A DNA stretch of 6,814 nt from Anaerolineae bacterium (lineage in GTDB: Bacteria > Chloroflexota > Anaerolineae > JAFGEY01), in the NCBI GenBank assembly GCA_016929205.1, contig JAFGJF010000662.1, forward strand, positions 1-6,814. Reading direction: 5' to 3'. Position 1 is the stretch's first letter, and each line of letters starts with the position of its first letter. The notes below the pieces were generated by a model that saw only the letters and a list, made by a program, of their open reading frames with translations, did not search any database and was not told the DNA's origin. A program made the position numbers and the translations under genes. Below, in pieces: positions 1-6,635 of this stretch.

Positions 1-2
1 GA

Positions 3-1217
3 ATCAGTTTGGGTGTGGTGCAGGGTGATGCGCACCTGCTCTGGAACGCGACGGCCACGATGCTGAGCGGCGCGAGCCTGGCTGTGCTCGTCGGCGCAGC
101 AATCAGCCTCATCGTCCCCGGCAGAGAACTAACGGCCGAAATCCTGGCTCGCACTCAGCCCACCCTGCTCGACCTGGGCGTGGCCTTGGTCGCCGGCGCC
201 GTCGCTGCGTATGCCCAGTGCCGGCGGGAAGCGTTGGGCGCGCTGTCCGGGGTGGCGATCGCCGTCGCCCTGGCCCCACCGCTGACCACAATGGGCATTG
301 GTCTGACTATGCTAGACGGCCAGATTGCGAGCGGCGCGCTGCTGTTGTTCCTGACTAACCTGAGCGCCATCATTGCCGCCAGCAGCATCGTTTTTCTCTT
401 TTTCGGCTTCCGGCCCGACCCTGGCAAGCGGGTGCGCGTCTTTAGCCGCAGCATCGTCGGTGTATTCGCCCTGTTGATCGTTGTCTCGATTGTCCTGACT
501 ATGCTGACGATCGACCTGGTACGCACGACGTCGCTCAACCGGGCCATCCAGAACGCGCTTGCGATCGAGACGGAAACGATGGACGGAATCGTGTTGGACA
601 CGTGGACGCTGCAGCAAGACGATGGAACGACGTTGTACCTCCAGATCCAGGTACAAGCCATGCGCGAGCTATCCTACCAGGAGGTAACCAGACTGCAGGA
701 AAGGATCGCCGGATGGCTTCAGCGCCCGGTAGCGCTTGCCCTACGCATCGTGCCGACCACGCAACTGCGCGCCTACGTGCCGCCCACGCCCACGCCCACA
801 GGCGTGCCCACTGCGACGCCAACGGCCACACCGACCCAAACGGCCACCCCAACAGCCACCCCAACGGCCACCCCAACGGCGACGGCGACAGCCACAGCAA
901 CGGCGACGCCAACGGAAACACCCACCCATACCGCGACGCCAACCGCCACTCCGACCTTTACGCCGACTGCCACCCCGACTCCAACCGCCACGCCCTGGGT
1001 GCTGGTCGTGACCGGGGCTGGCAGCCTGCGCGTGCGCTATGCACCGGGCGGCATGATCGTCGGCGCTCTGCAAGAGGGCACACCGGTGATCGTGCTCGAC
1101 GAGCCGGTGATCGTGGGAGGAGAGAAATGGGTCCACGTGCGCTCGATCGTGGATCAGTTGGAGGGTTGGGTGATCGAACGCTACCTTTTGCCGGAAAAAG
1201 CCAGAGAAAACGAGTAA
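3..1217 (+). CDS. DUF389-family membrane protein with TPT linker and C-terminal SH3-like domain, 5'-partial
   Basis: The frame is open to the left edge, so the true start and the N-terminal part of the protein lie outside; the TTG at 9 is only an internal codon. Residue numbers count from that TTG. Residues 1-140 match the end of the DUF389 membrane domain: the [10 protein letters not shown] stretch (47-56), the ALAPPL loop (88-92) and the [14 protein letters not shown] helix (111-124). Predicted membrane segments lie near 17-37, 54-70, 76-98, 108-133 and 147-168. A soluble domain follows (about 170-255), then a Thr/Pro/Ala linker (258-329) and a small beta-rich SH3-like module (about 332-395, with [10 protein letters not shown] and GWVIERYL). 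Inference: the linker and SH3-like domain sit outside the membrane and touch the cell wall or surface polymers. The function of DUF389 proteins is not settled. The gene abuts the following MFS gene, suggesting one transcript. Confidence 0.85.
   Translation: MSLGVVQGDAHLLWNATATMLSGASLAVLVGAAISLIVPGRELTAEILARTQPTLLDLGVALVAGAVAAYAQCRREALGALSGVAIAVALAPPLTTMGIGLTMLDGQIASGALLLFLTNLSAIIAASSIVFLFFGFRPDPGKRVRVFSRSIVGVFALLIVVSIVLTMLTIDLVRTTSLNRAIQNALAIETETMDGIVLDTWTLQQDDGTTLYLQIQVQAMRELSYQEVTRLQERIAGWLQRPVALALRIVPTTQLRAYVPPTPTPTGVPTATPTATPTQTATPTATPTATPTATATATATATPTETPTHTATPTATPTFTPTATPTPTATPWVLVVTGAGSLRVRYAPGGMIVGALQEGTPVIVLDEPVIVGGEKWVHVRSIVDQLEGWVIERYLLPEKARENE
780..995 (+). repeat. Low-complexity Thr-Pro-Ala coding repeat (TPT linker)
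   Basis: About 72 codons encode almost only Thr, Pro and Ala, in units such as PTATPT. At DNA level the unit is a degenerate 6- or 12-mer of the type CCAACGGCCACC, with a short ATATAT (GCGACG/ACAGCC) run in the middle. It forms an extended spacer between the membrane-anchored part and the SH3-like domain. The repeat could change length by slippage. It also creates long open frames on both strands that are not genes. Confidence 0.9.
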
Positions 1218-2642
1218 ATGGGACACTCTTTGACAACGCAGACAAACACCAAGCCTTCTTGTACCAACACGAACAAGCAGCACACGCTGCTTGCCCTGAT
1301 GCTGCCCCAACTAATGGTCGTGGCCAACATGACCATGATCAACGTGGCGCTGCCGGCCATTCGCGAGAATTTTGACGCGCCTGCCGACCTGATGGCATGG
1401 GTGGTCACCATGTATTCCTTGCCCTACGTCGCGCTCATGCCATTGTACGGCCGCCTGGGGGATGATTTGGGCATCCGGCGTATGCTCGTCGTTGGGGCCG
1501 TCCTTTTTTTCGTAGGTACGGCAGTGAATCTGCTCTCGCACAGTCTCCCGCTCTTGCTGTTGGGTCGCTTTGTCCAGGGATTGGGCGCCAGCGGTGTGGT
1601 GCCACTGGCGATTGCCATGATCTGCCGCGTCTTTTCCGTCGAGACGCGCGGCCACGCTTTAGGGCAGTGGAATTCGATCGGACCAGTGGCCAGTGTCGCC
1701 AGTTCCCTGATCGGCGGCGTGATCGTCGATCACCTGGGCTGGCGTGCGACCTTTGCCGTGCCTATGCTTGCCGGTATCGTGGCCATTTATATGGTGAGCC
1801 GCGCTGTGCCCGGATCCGAACGTCCCCGGCAGCTGGATACGCTGCGAGGCATGGACTGGATCGGCGTGCTGCTGCTGTCGGCGACACTGGTAGCTTTGCT
1901 GTTCTATATCAACAGCCGAGCCGTGACCGGGCGCTTGCCGCTGACCGACTGGCGCTTGCTGCTGGCGACGCTGGTCCTACTGGTTACCTTTGTGTGGCAC
2001 GAGCACCGTGTGGAAGCGCCGTTCATTGACCTCTCGATCCTGGCCGAGGGCAGATTTCGCAAGGCGTCGATTGCTTCTGCGCTGCGTATGGTGGTCATGA
2101 GCGGCTTTGCTTTTCTCACTCCCCTCTTTTTGGCCGACGTCAAAGGCCTGAATGCGACCGCGATCGGCCTGGTCGTGATGATCCGCGCTGCGGCACTTTT
2201 TCCAACTATGTATTTTGGCGGGCGAGTGGCCGACCGTTGGGGCAGCCGCCGCCCCATTGTCTTGGGGTTGAGCGTCATGGCCGCCAGCGTCTTGTTAGTC
2301 GTCTTTTCGGGGAGTGGCAGCGGTGTGGTCCGCGTGGCTGTGGGACTGCTGCTGAACGGATTGGGCGCGGGCCTGGCCCTGCCGGCGCTGCATCACGCGG
2401 CGATGATGGACGACACCAACGGCGACCGAGGCGGGGCAGCAGCCGGACTGTATAGCATGATCCGCTTTTGGGGCTCAATGTTGGGCACCGCCTTATCCGG
2501 CGTGCTGCTGCAGTTCCTGCTTGATCGGGGAACGTCGACGCCGACCAGCTATCGCATCGTCTTTGCCTACACGATTGGCGTGGCCCTGCTCGGCCTTGTT
2601 ATTGCCATCTCGCTTCCCAGAGATCCGATTGCTCAGGAATAG
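1218..2642 (+). CDS. MFS transporter, DHA2 (14-helix) drug/H+ antiporter-like
   Basis: This 474-residue protein fits the DHA2 branch of the major facilitator superfamily, which exports drugs or metabolites across the inner membrane using the proton gradient. Seen: a first helix ending in MINVALPAI (40-48); motif A as YGRLGDDLGIRR (77-88); a motif-B-like RFVQGLGASG (117-126); an IGP...GG stretch (154-167); the two extra central helices typical of DHA2 (about 213-231 and 246-262) followed by EAPFIDLSIL; and a second motif-A copy GGRVADRWGSRR (334-345). The usual Asp of the first-helix motif (lDxTxxNVALP) is Asn37 here. The ATG directly follows the TAA of the upstream gene and has no clear Shine-Dalgarno sequence, which suggests translational coupling. 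The next Met (28) would cut into helix 1. The substrate cannot be told from sequence. The 3' end overlaps the convergent mutase-like gene by 10 bp. Confidence 0.9.
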   Translation: MGHSLTTQTNTKPSCTNTNKQHTLLALMLPQLMVVANMTMINVALPAIRENFDAPADLMAWVVTMYSLPYVALMPLYGRLGDDLGIRRMLVVGAVLFFVGTAVNLLSHSLPLLLLGRFVQGLGASGVVPLAIAMICRVFSVETRGHALGQWNSIGPVASVASSLIGGVIVDHLGWRATFAVPMLAGIVAIYMVSRAVPGSERPRQLDTLRGMDWIGVLLLSATLVALLFYINSRAVTGRLPLTDWRLLLATLVLLVTFVWHEHRVEAPFIDLSILAEGRFRKASIASALRMVVMSGFAFLTPLFLADVKGLNATAIGLVVMIRAAALFPTMYFGGRVADRWGSRRPIVLGLSVMAASVLLVVFSGSGSGVVRVAVGLLLNGLGAGLALPALHHAAMMDDTNGDRGGAAAGLYSMIRFWGSMLGTALSGVLLQFLLDRGTSTPTSYRIVFAYTIGVALLGLVIAISLPRDPIAQE

Positions 2643-4306
2643 TTCCAAGATCGGTCTGCCATCACCCGCTCGATCCGCTCATGCTCCCCCATCGGACGTC
2701 CACTCTCGTCCACGGCGAGGATCGCGCCCTCGATGGCCCGGGTGCGCACCCGGCCACGCGCGTATGGACTGCCGCGAAGGTTCGGTGCATCGAGCAGGCC
2801 GATCTCAACCGATCGGGCCAGGACTTGAACGTCGAGCAGAGGGTCGCCGCCGGCGTCCGCTCCCAGCCTGCGCATTCCGTCTATGATCTGCACCGCCTCG
2901 GTCTTGAGCACCTCTTTGCGCGCCTGTACCTCCGGATCTGCCACCATGTCGGGCGCGCCGCGCAGCACGTTCTCGATCGCCCGCCGCGCCATGCGGCAGC
3001 TCTCGATCACCTCTTCCGGGTATGCCGCGTGATCGGCCTCGCAGTAGCTCACCACGTGCACGATGTGCGGCCGCATCGCCATTTGCAGATAAACCGACGC
3101 CCCCAGGTGCCCCCTTGCTGCCGCTGACTCGACAGGATAGCTCATCAGACCGGTACGCGTCTGCCGCCACACCCGGAATCGCTCACCGGTCAGGCTTTCC
3201 GCCAGCTCGGCCTTGGCCAACTGCTTGGCCAGATCCATCCGGTTTGACAGGTGAGGCGGCGTCTCGAACATATAGGTGGCAATATAGTCGCGCACGCCCA
3301 TCGCCCTGGCCACGTAGGCATACAGGTAGGCCGCCGCACAGGCTACGGCATCGTGCCCATCCCGCAGTTCCCAGTGGTGCGGCTCGTTTCCCTCCACCGG
3401 GACATCTTGCTCGCCATGCCAGCGCATCAAGGCCATATGATCGGCGATGCTCTGCCGCAAAGACAGCGGCCCGCGCCCATCGACGACATTGAACCAAAAG
3501 AGTGATGTCGCGCACCAGGCATTCTGGATCGTCCGCCGCAAGACCTCGGCGTAGCGCAGCAGGTCATCCGTTCCCGAATAGGAGCGCATCAGGGGATAGT
3601 TACCCCGCCGGCTGGCGGCATAGAGTCTCTTCAGATCGGCCTCGCTGCGAAAAGGCACTCCTCCGGCCCCGACACGACGGGGATCGATCCGCTCCGGGCG
3701 GAAAAAATGCGCCTGGGCGTCCTGATCGGGGCCAAGCGAGATCACATCCAGCACCCGGGCATCGGCGATACGTTCGATGCCACGAACCGTTGGCTTGATG
3801 GTTTGAGCTGGCAGGCCAAAGTGATGGCGCAGCACCGGGTAAGGATCTTTCCACCGGATTCGCGAGACCAACGCTGATGGATAGTCGTCGGGCTGCATGG
3901 CTTTCCAAGGCTGCCCGCGCAGGTAGCCGACAATGGCCTCGGGCGGCTCTTCTCCGCTAAAAACCGTCTCAAAGAGGCCGATCTCACGGGCAACGGCGGC
4001 TACCGGCGGCGTGCCACCAAACACAAAACGAGTCTGTCCGATCAACGCCTCGTTCGAACAGGCTTCGCCCAGTTCCATGAGCAGCGAGCGCGCGTTCTCC
4101 GGCGTCAGCCGGTAGCTCACCGCCACAATGTCCGGCAACTCACGGCGAATGGCGGCGACGAATTCGTCCACGGACGTCGCTGGCCCGGTAAACACGGTGC
4201 GATAGCCTTCGCGTTCGGCTAACCCCAAAAAGTTGAGCACGCCAGCCACGTGTACGCACTCGCCGAGCGCGCCTGCCAGGATACTCTTTTTGGCTCGATC
4301 AGACAT
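2633..4306 (-). CDS. B12-binding domain fused to a glutamate-mutase-E-like domain (putative cobalamin-dependent mutase)
   Basis: This 557-residue protein is probably cytoplasmic. Residues about 7-133 look like a cobalamin-binding Rossmann domain. The first strand ILAGALGE is followed by CVHVAG (17-22), which aligns to the DxHxxG motif with His19 and Gly22 kept but Cys instead of Asp. Then come VAVS (61-64) and FVFGG (94-98), matching the later S and GG motifs. After a linker, residues about 215-545 resemble the TIM-barrel subunit of methylaspartate (glutamate) mutase E: GVPFRSEADL, a RSYSGTDDLLRYAEVL segment at the place of the family's RHGTPD region, PLSLRQSIADH, VPVEGNEPHHWELRDGHDA, MGVRDYIATYMFETPP, and a late GLLDAPNLRGSPYARG. 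In classical glutamate mutase these are two proteins (GlmS and GlmE); here they are one. The substrate is unknown. It lies 30 nt after the opine-type dehydrogenase gene with only an A/G-rich weak ribosome site, so it is probably cotranscribed under the same riboswitch. A non-mutase B12 role remains possible. Confidence 0.7.
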   Translation of the reverse strand: MSDRAKKSILAGALGECVHVAGVLNFLGLAEREGYRTVFTGPATSVDEFVAAIRRELPDIVAVSYRLTPENARSLLMELGEACSNEALIGQTRFVFGGTPPVAAVAREIGLFETVFSGEEPPEAIVGYLRGQPWKAMQPDDYPSALVSRIRWKDPYPVLRHHFGLPAQTIKPTVRGIERIADARVLDVISLGPDQDAQAHFFRPERIDPRRVGAGGVPFRSEADLKRLYAASRRGNYPLMRSYSGTDDLLRYAEVLRRTIQNAWCATSLFWFNVVDGRGPLSLRQSIADHMALMRWHGEQDVPVEGNEPHHWELRDGHDAVACAAAYLYAYVARAMGVRDYIATYMFETPPHLSNRMDLAKQLAKAELAESLTGERFRVWRQTRTGLMSYPVESAAARGHLGASVYLQMAMRPHIVHVVSYCEADHAAYPEEVIESCRMARRAIENVLRGAPDMVADPEVQARKEVLKTEAVQIIDGMRRLGADAGGDPLLDVQVLARSVEIGLLDAPNLRGSPYARGRVRTRAIEGAILAVDESGRPMGEHERIERVMADRSWNYS

Positions 4307-4336
4307 CTTTCTTTCTCTTTCCCGATATACGACTGA

Positions 4337-5446
4337 CTATGGCAAGATTCCCTCCATAACATACGTCGTCAGCTCGCTTATGCTCAGTCCCAGCAGCCCC
4401 AACTTGTCCAAAGTGCGCCCGGTGCGCCAATAGTCGGTGCCGTGCACAATGCATGCCAGGCGGACGATGGACTCGATCCCCTTTGTTTGGACGCCATATT
4501 GTCTTCCCAGGGCCGCGATCGGCACCAGGCTCATCGGCACATCCTCAAAGATGTATCGATGCTCCAGATTCGCCGGAGCCTTGATGCCATAATAACCAGG
4601 ATTGTTGTGGATCGCTTCATTGAGGCCCGATCCCCGCGCATCGTATGCCATCTGGAGCCATTCCATAGCCGTCACTGCCCGCACACCCAACGCGGCCGCG
4701 ATCGTTACCCGCTCGCGATCGAGCGTCTCCAACACGCGGGATACAGAGGACGTCACGCCTTCGACATAGAACTGATAGTCACCGTGCGTCGATTCGATGC
4801 GCCCGGCATTCAACAGCGTCAGCGCCGGGTGAAAGATGGCTCCCATGTTGTTCAGACTGGTGTGAAGCACATTCTCCCCAGCGATGAACTGCGGATAGGC
4901 AGGACAGAGCCTGTCCAGCACCTGCGCCGTGCGCGTCGCCGGGATCGCAGCCAAGGGCACAGCATCCTTGGTGCGAAAAATCCGCGCCTGCGCCGGCCCA
5001 TCAGAGCGGCTGGCATAGATAAAGGTCCCCGTCTCAGCCACAATCACATCAGCCGTGCAGCCCTCCTGGCGCAGCGTATGGACAAACTCGATCGCGCCAC
5101 ACGTACGCCCGGGATTCAGAACCAGGATTTGACCATCACGCAGATATGGCGCGGCCATGCGCGCGATATCTCGATGCGCACAGGCAGGCACGACGATCAT
5201 CACGATGTCTGCCTCGGCCAGTGCCTGATCTATGCTTGAAGTGACTGCACGCAACGGGCCAAATCCCTGCCCATCCTTCGAGTCCGCTGAGGTCAGTTGG
5301 ATGCCTCCACGAGCCTGAATCCCCGCCACGTGGGCGGCAGTGCGGTTAAACAGCGTGACCGGATAGCCCATCAGCGCCAGGTGCGCGGCCATCGCCTTGC
5401 CGCCATGCCCGGCGCCAACCACCGTATAGCGAGTTTCTCTCTCCAT
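4337..5446 (-). CDS. Opine-type (octopine/nopaline family) NAD(P)-dependent dehydrogenase
   Basis: This 369-residue protein matches the octopine/nopaline dehydrogenase family. These enzymes reductively join the amino group of an amino acid to a 2-oxo acid, or run the reverse reaction, using NAD(P)H. Seen: an N-terminal Rossmann motif YTVVGAGHGG (7-16), IVMIVVPACAH (81-91) and LNPGRTCG (110-117). The C-terminal helical domain has NNMGAIFHPALTLLNAGRIE (199-218), GDYQFYVEG (222-230), LDRERVTIAAALGV (242-255), HRYIFEDVPMSLVPIAALG (296-314) and GTDYWRTGRTLDKLGL (336-351). His206 and Asp302 (in EDVP) are the likely counterparts of the family's His-Asp catalytic pair. I chose the ATG at 5446 because AGGAG lies 7 nt upstream. 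A longer frame reaching 5569 would have to run through the terminator hairpin, so it is rejected. Expression is predicted to be set by the c-di-AMP riboswitch upstream. Which amino acid and oxo acid it uses is not visible. Confidence 0.87.
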   Translation of the reverse strand: MERETRYTVVGAGHGGKAMAAHLALMGYPVTLFNRTAAHVAGIQARGGIQLTSADSKDGQGFGPLRAVTSSIDQALAEADIVMIVVPACAHRDIARMAAPYLRDGQILVLNPGRTCGAIEFVHTLRQEGCTADVIVAETGTFIYASRSDGPAQARIFRTKDAVPLAAIPATRTAQVLDRLCPAYPQFIAGENVLHTSLNNMGAIFHPALTLLNAGRIESTHGDYQFYVEGVTSSVSRVLETLDRERVTIAAALGVRAVTAMEWLQMAYDARGSGLNEAIHNNPGYYGIKAPANLEHRYIFEDVPMSLVPIAALGRQYGVQTKGIESIVRLACIVHGTDYWRTGRTLDKLGLLGLSISELTTYVMEGILP

Positions 5447-5453
5447 TATCCCT

Positions 5454-5458
5454 CTCCT
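5454..5458 (-). promoter_or_regulatory. Ribosome binding site AGGAG of the opine-type dehydrogenase
   Basis: The minus strand reads AGAGGAGAGGGATAATG. AGGAG sits 7 nt before the ATG at 5446 and lies downstream of the terminator. This fixes the start and shows that the hairpin is in the 5' leader rather than in the coding region. Confidence 0.85.
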
Positions 5459-5502
5459 CTCACAAAAACGATTGCCACGGCTCGCCGCGACTGTTCCGCC
5501 GG

Positions 5503-5537
5503 AAACAAAAAAAGCTCCTGGCCCGGGCCAGAAGCTT
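5503..5537 (-). terminator. Intrinsic terminator, expression platform of the c-di-AMP riboswitch
   Basis: On the minus strand AAGCTTCTGGCC and GGCCAGGAGCTT form a stem of about 11-13 bp with a single G-U wobble and a CCGG-type loop. Seven T residues (5507-5513) follow directly. This is a textbook Rho-independent terminator. It sits 15-45 nt after the riboswitch core and about 57 nt before the dehydrogenase start codon, so it would abort the transcript before the gene. Its 5' arm contains CUUC, which could pair instead with the GAAG of the riboswitch 3' strand. That gives a plausible but unproven antiterminator. Confidence 0.9.
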
Positions 5538-5549
5538 GAGACACGCCTC

Positions 5550-5722
5550 GGCTCTGCCTCCTTCAACACCGGCGAAGTTAGCTGACGGGTTAGGGCTGAA
5601 AGATGCCCTTCTCGTCACGCCATAGCCACAAATACCGGCCCAATGACGTCACGAGATACACCCCAAAAAATGGGTCCTCCGCTCCCCGAAACAAAGTCCG
5701 GGAATTAGGCGCGCAGATGTTG
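5550..5722 (-). promoter_or_regulatory. c-di-AMP riboswitch (ydaO/yuaA class)
   Basis: Read on the minus strand, the element carries the conserved blocks of the ydaO/yuaA aptamer in order: CGGAGGACCCA, then TTTTTTGGGGTGTATCT, a long variable stem, AAGGGC...GCCC, CCCGTCAGCTAACTTCG and finally GAAGGAGG. Pairings that support it: CAACATC (5716-5722) with GGTGTTG (5564-5570) as a closing helix; TCTCGT with ACGAGA, then ACGTCAT with ATGGCGT as the variable stem; GGGC with GCCC; and CTTTC in that hairpin loop with the terminal GAAGG, matching the known pseudoknot. The family binds c-di-AMP and usually switches genes off when the ligand is high. The terminator just downstream fits transcriptional control of the dehydrogenase and mutase-like genes. 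The class is recognised from memory of the consensus; a covariance-model score was not computed. Confidence 0.88.
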
Positions 5723-5737
5723 TCTTTTGTTATCTAG

Positions 5738-5746
5738 ATCATACCA
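5738..5746 (-). promoter_or_regulatory. Extended -10 promoter for the riboswitch transcript
   Basis: The minus strand reads TGGTATGAT: a TGn extension plus TATGAT (5 of 6 to TATAAT). No good -35 box lies 16-18 nt upstream, which is tolerated in extended -10 promoters. The predicted start near 5731 is about 9 nt before the first helix of the riboswitch. It lies in the gap after the PHP gene stop (5775), so the riboswitch operon can be transcribed independently of that gene. Confidence 0.6.
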
Positions 5747-5774
5747 CAAGCGCGGCGATCGTGCTTGACGCTTG

Positions 5775-6560
5775 TCATACGGTAATGCTGCAAATTCGCA
5801 AATGCATATCTTGGCCTTTTCGAACGCCTCGCTGAAACGACCAAGAGAACTGGTAATGCGCCCTGATCTCCCGCTCTGCAAGCGTGTTCTCGTGTGCCAG
5901 CCGCTGCATCTGCGCCACCTGACCATCGAGCTGCCGGTTGTATGCACGCACGCGCTCCAAATCACAATACACTGTAAACGCCCGCGCCTGGACGGCGCGA
6001 ACCAGGTCTTGTTCGGAATAAATCGCATAGTGAAAATCAGTCGCATAAAAGCCGAGCGATTCGACAGCATGCGCGTCGGTCCCGGCAATGCCGGGCTTGG
6101 CCAGTATCCTCTCCAGTCCCTGGATCGCCGATTCCATATACAGTCGTATGTTCATACTAAACAGCTCAACCCCATCGATCCCGGCGTGGTACACGGCGCT
6201 GGGGATCGTTTCCTCATAGCGCGCAGGATGGGCGAGCATGACGATCCCACCCGCGGCATGGGCGAATCGCGCCAGTTGGGCAATGGGCATCTCGGGATAA
6301 AAAGCGAGCGTATCCGAATCGGACACACCATACACAAGGGCATGCCCTTCTGCCGCCGAAACCTCGATCCCGCGCAAGATTTTCAGCGCCGGGAACTGCA
6401 TTTGAAGCGCCTGACTTTCGGCCAGAGACCATTGAGTGTTGTGCTCCGTCATTACCACGCCATCCAGGCCTCGCTCGATCGCCGCCTGGGCCATCGCCTC
6501 AGGCGACATCTTGCCGCAGTTGGAATATCTATCTGTATGAACGTGCATGTCGATTTTCAA
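5775..6560 (-). CDS. PHP-domain metal-dependent phosphoesterase
   Basis: This 261-residue protein belongs to the PHP superfamily of metal-dependent phosphoesterases, which hydrolyse phosphate esters such as histidinol phosphate or nucleotide phosphates. Metal-site motifs are all present: HVH (His6, His8), TEHN with His40 (Glu39 replaces the usual Asp of TDH), GIEVS with Glu66, His73, AHP with His111, and GTDAH with Asp162 and His164. The length fits a single PHP domain with a short C-terminal tail (from about 200) that is rich in Arg, Gln and charged residues and may be helical. The start is TTG, chosen because AGGAG lies 5 nt upstream. The first ATG (codon 5) would have AGGAG 17 nt away. It has its own promoter and a short upstream ORF. 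Substrate is unknown. It lies on the same strand as the riboswitch operon but is separated by that operon's promoter and terminator. Confidence 0.88.
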   Translation of the reverse strand: MKIDMHVHTDRYSNCGKMSPEAMAQAAIERGLDGVVMTEHNTQWSLAESQALQMQFPALKILRGIEVSAAEGHALVYGVSDSDTLAFYPEMPIAQLARFAHAAGGIVMLAHPARYEETIPSAVYHAGIDGVELFSMNIRLYMESAIQGLERILAKPGIAGTDAHAVESLGFYATDFHYAIYSEQDLVRAVQARAFTVYCDLERVRAYNRQLDGQVAQMQRLAHENTLAEREIRAHYQFSWSFQRGVRKGQDMHLRICSITV

Positions 6561-6565
6561 GCCAT

Positions 6566-6570
6566 CTCCT
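6566..6570 (-). promoter_or_regulatory. Ribosome binding site AGGAG of the PHP gene, overlapping the upstream ORF stop
   Basis: The minus strand reads TGAGGAGATGGCTTG. The last A of the upstream ORF stop TGA is the first A of AGGAG, and the TTG start of the PHP gene follows after 5 nt. The ATG inside this string opens only ATG-GCT-TGA and is not a start. The arrangement would let ribosomes finishing the short ORF cover or reload at this site. Confidence 0.75.
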
Positions 6571-6626
6571 CAAGCCATCATTTCGCCCGGCTGCAAACAC
6601 ACCACCTGTCCTTTTGGGCCACACAT
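6570..6626 (-). CDS. Short, nearly leaderless upstream ORF (18 residues)
   Basis: ATG at 6626 to TGA at 6570 encodes MCGPKGQVVCLQPGEMMA. The predicted transcription start (about 6629) is only a few bases before the ATG, so translation would be essentially leaderless. The peptide has two Cys (2 and 10) and no membrane segment. Its stop overlaps the ribosome binding site of the PHP gene, which suggests a leader peptide affecting PHP translation. I know of no family for it. An open frame this short can arise by chance, so the call is tentative. Confidence 0.35.
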   Translation of the reverse strand: MCGPKGQVVCLQPGEMMA

Positions 6627-6635
6627 AAAGTGCAG

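Noticed and set aside
256..265. GGCGATCGCC as a cyanobacterial HIP1-like repeat
   Set aside because: I noticed only this copy, and CGATCG-type words are common in this GC-rich coding DNA.
741..1310. Long minus-strand and alternate plus-strand open frames across the TPT repeat
   Set aside because: They are Arg/Gly/His- or Val/Gly-rich products of the low-complexity DNA, and the DUF389 frame explains the region.
4442..5239. 265-codon plus-strand open frame opposite the dehydrogenase
   Set aside because: It is rich in Arg and His with no recognisable motif, while the minus strand encodes a clear family protein.
5557..5563. AAGGAGG as a ribosome binding site for the frame starting at 5569 or another start
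   Set aside because: It is the conserved 3' strand of the c-di-AMP riboswitch, and no start codon with a sensible protein follows at proper spacing.
5447..5569. 41-residue N-terminal extension of the opine-type dehydrogenase
   Set aside because: It would translate the terminator hairpin and T-run. The Rossmann motif starts right after the ATG at 5446, which has its own AGGAG.
5746..5775. Inverted repeat ACAAGCG / CGCTTGT after the PHP stop as a PHP terminator
   Set aside because: The stem is only 7 bp with a 16-nt loop, has no T-run, and its arm overlaps the extended -10 promoter. It is too weak to call.
5761..5795. Plus-strand TTGACG as a -35 box
   Set aside because: No -10 box lies at the right distance and no plus-strand gene follows.
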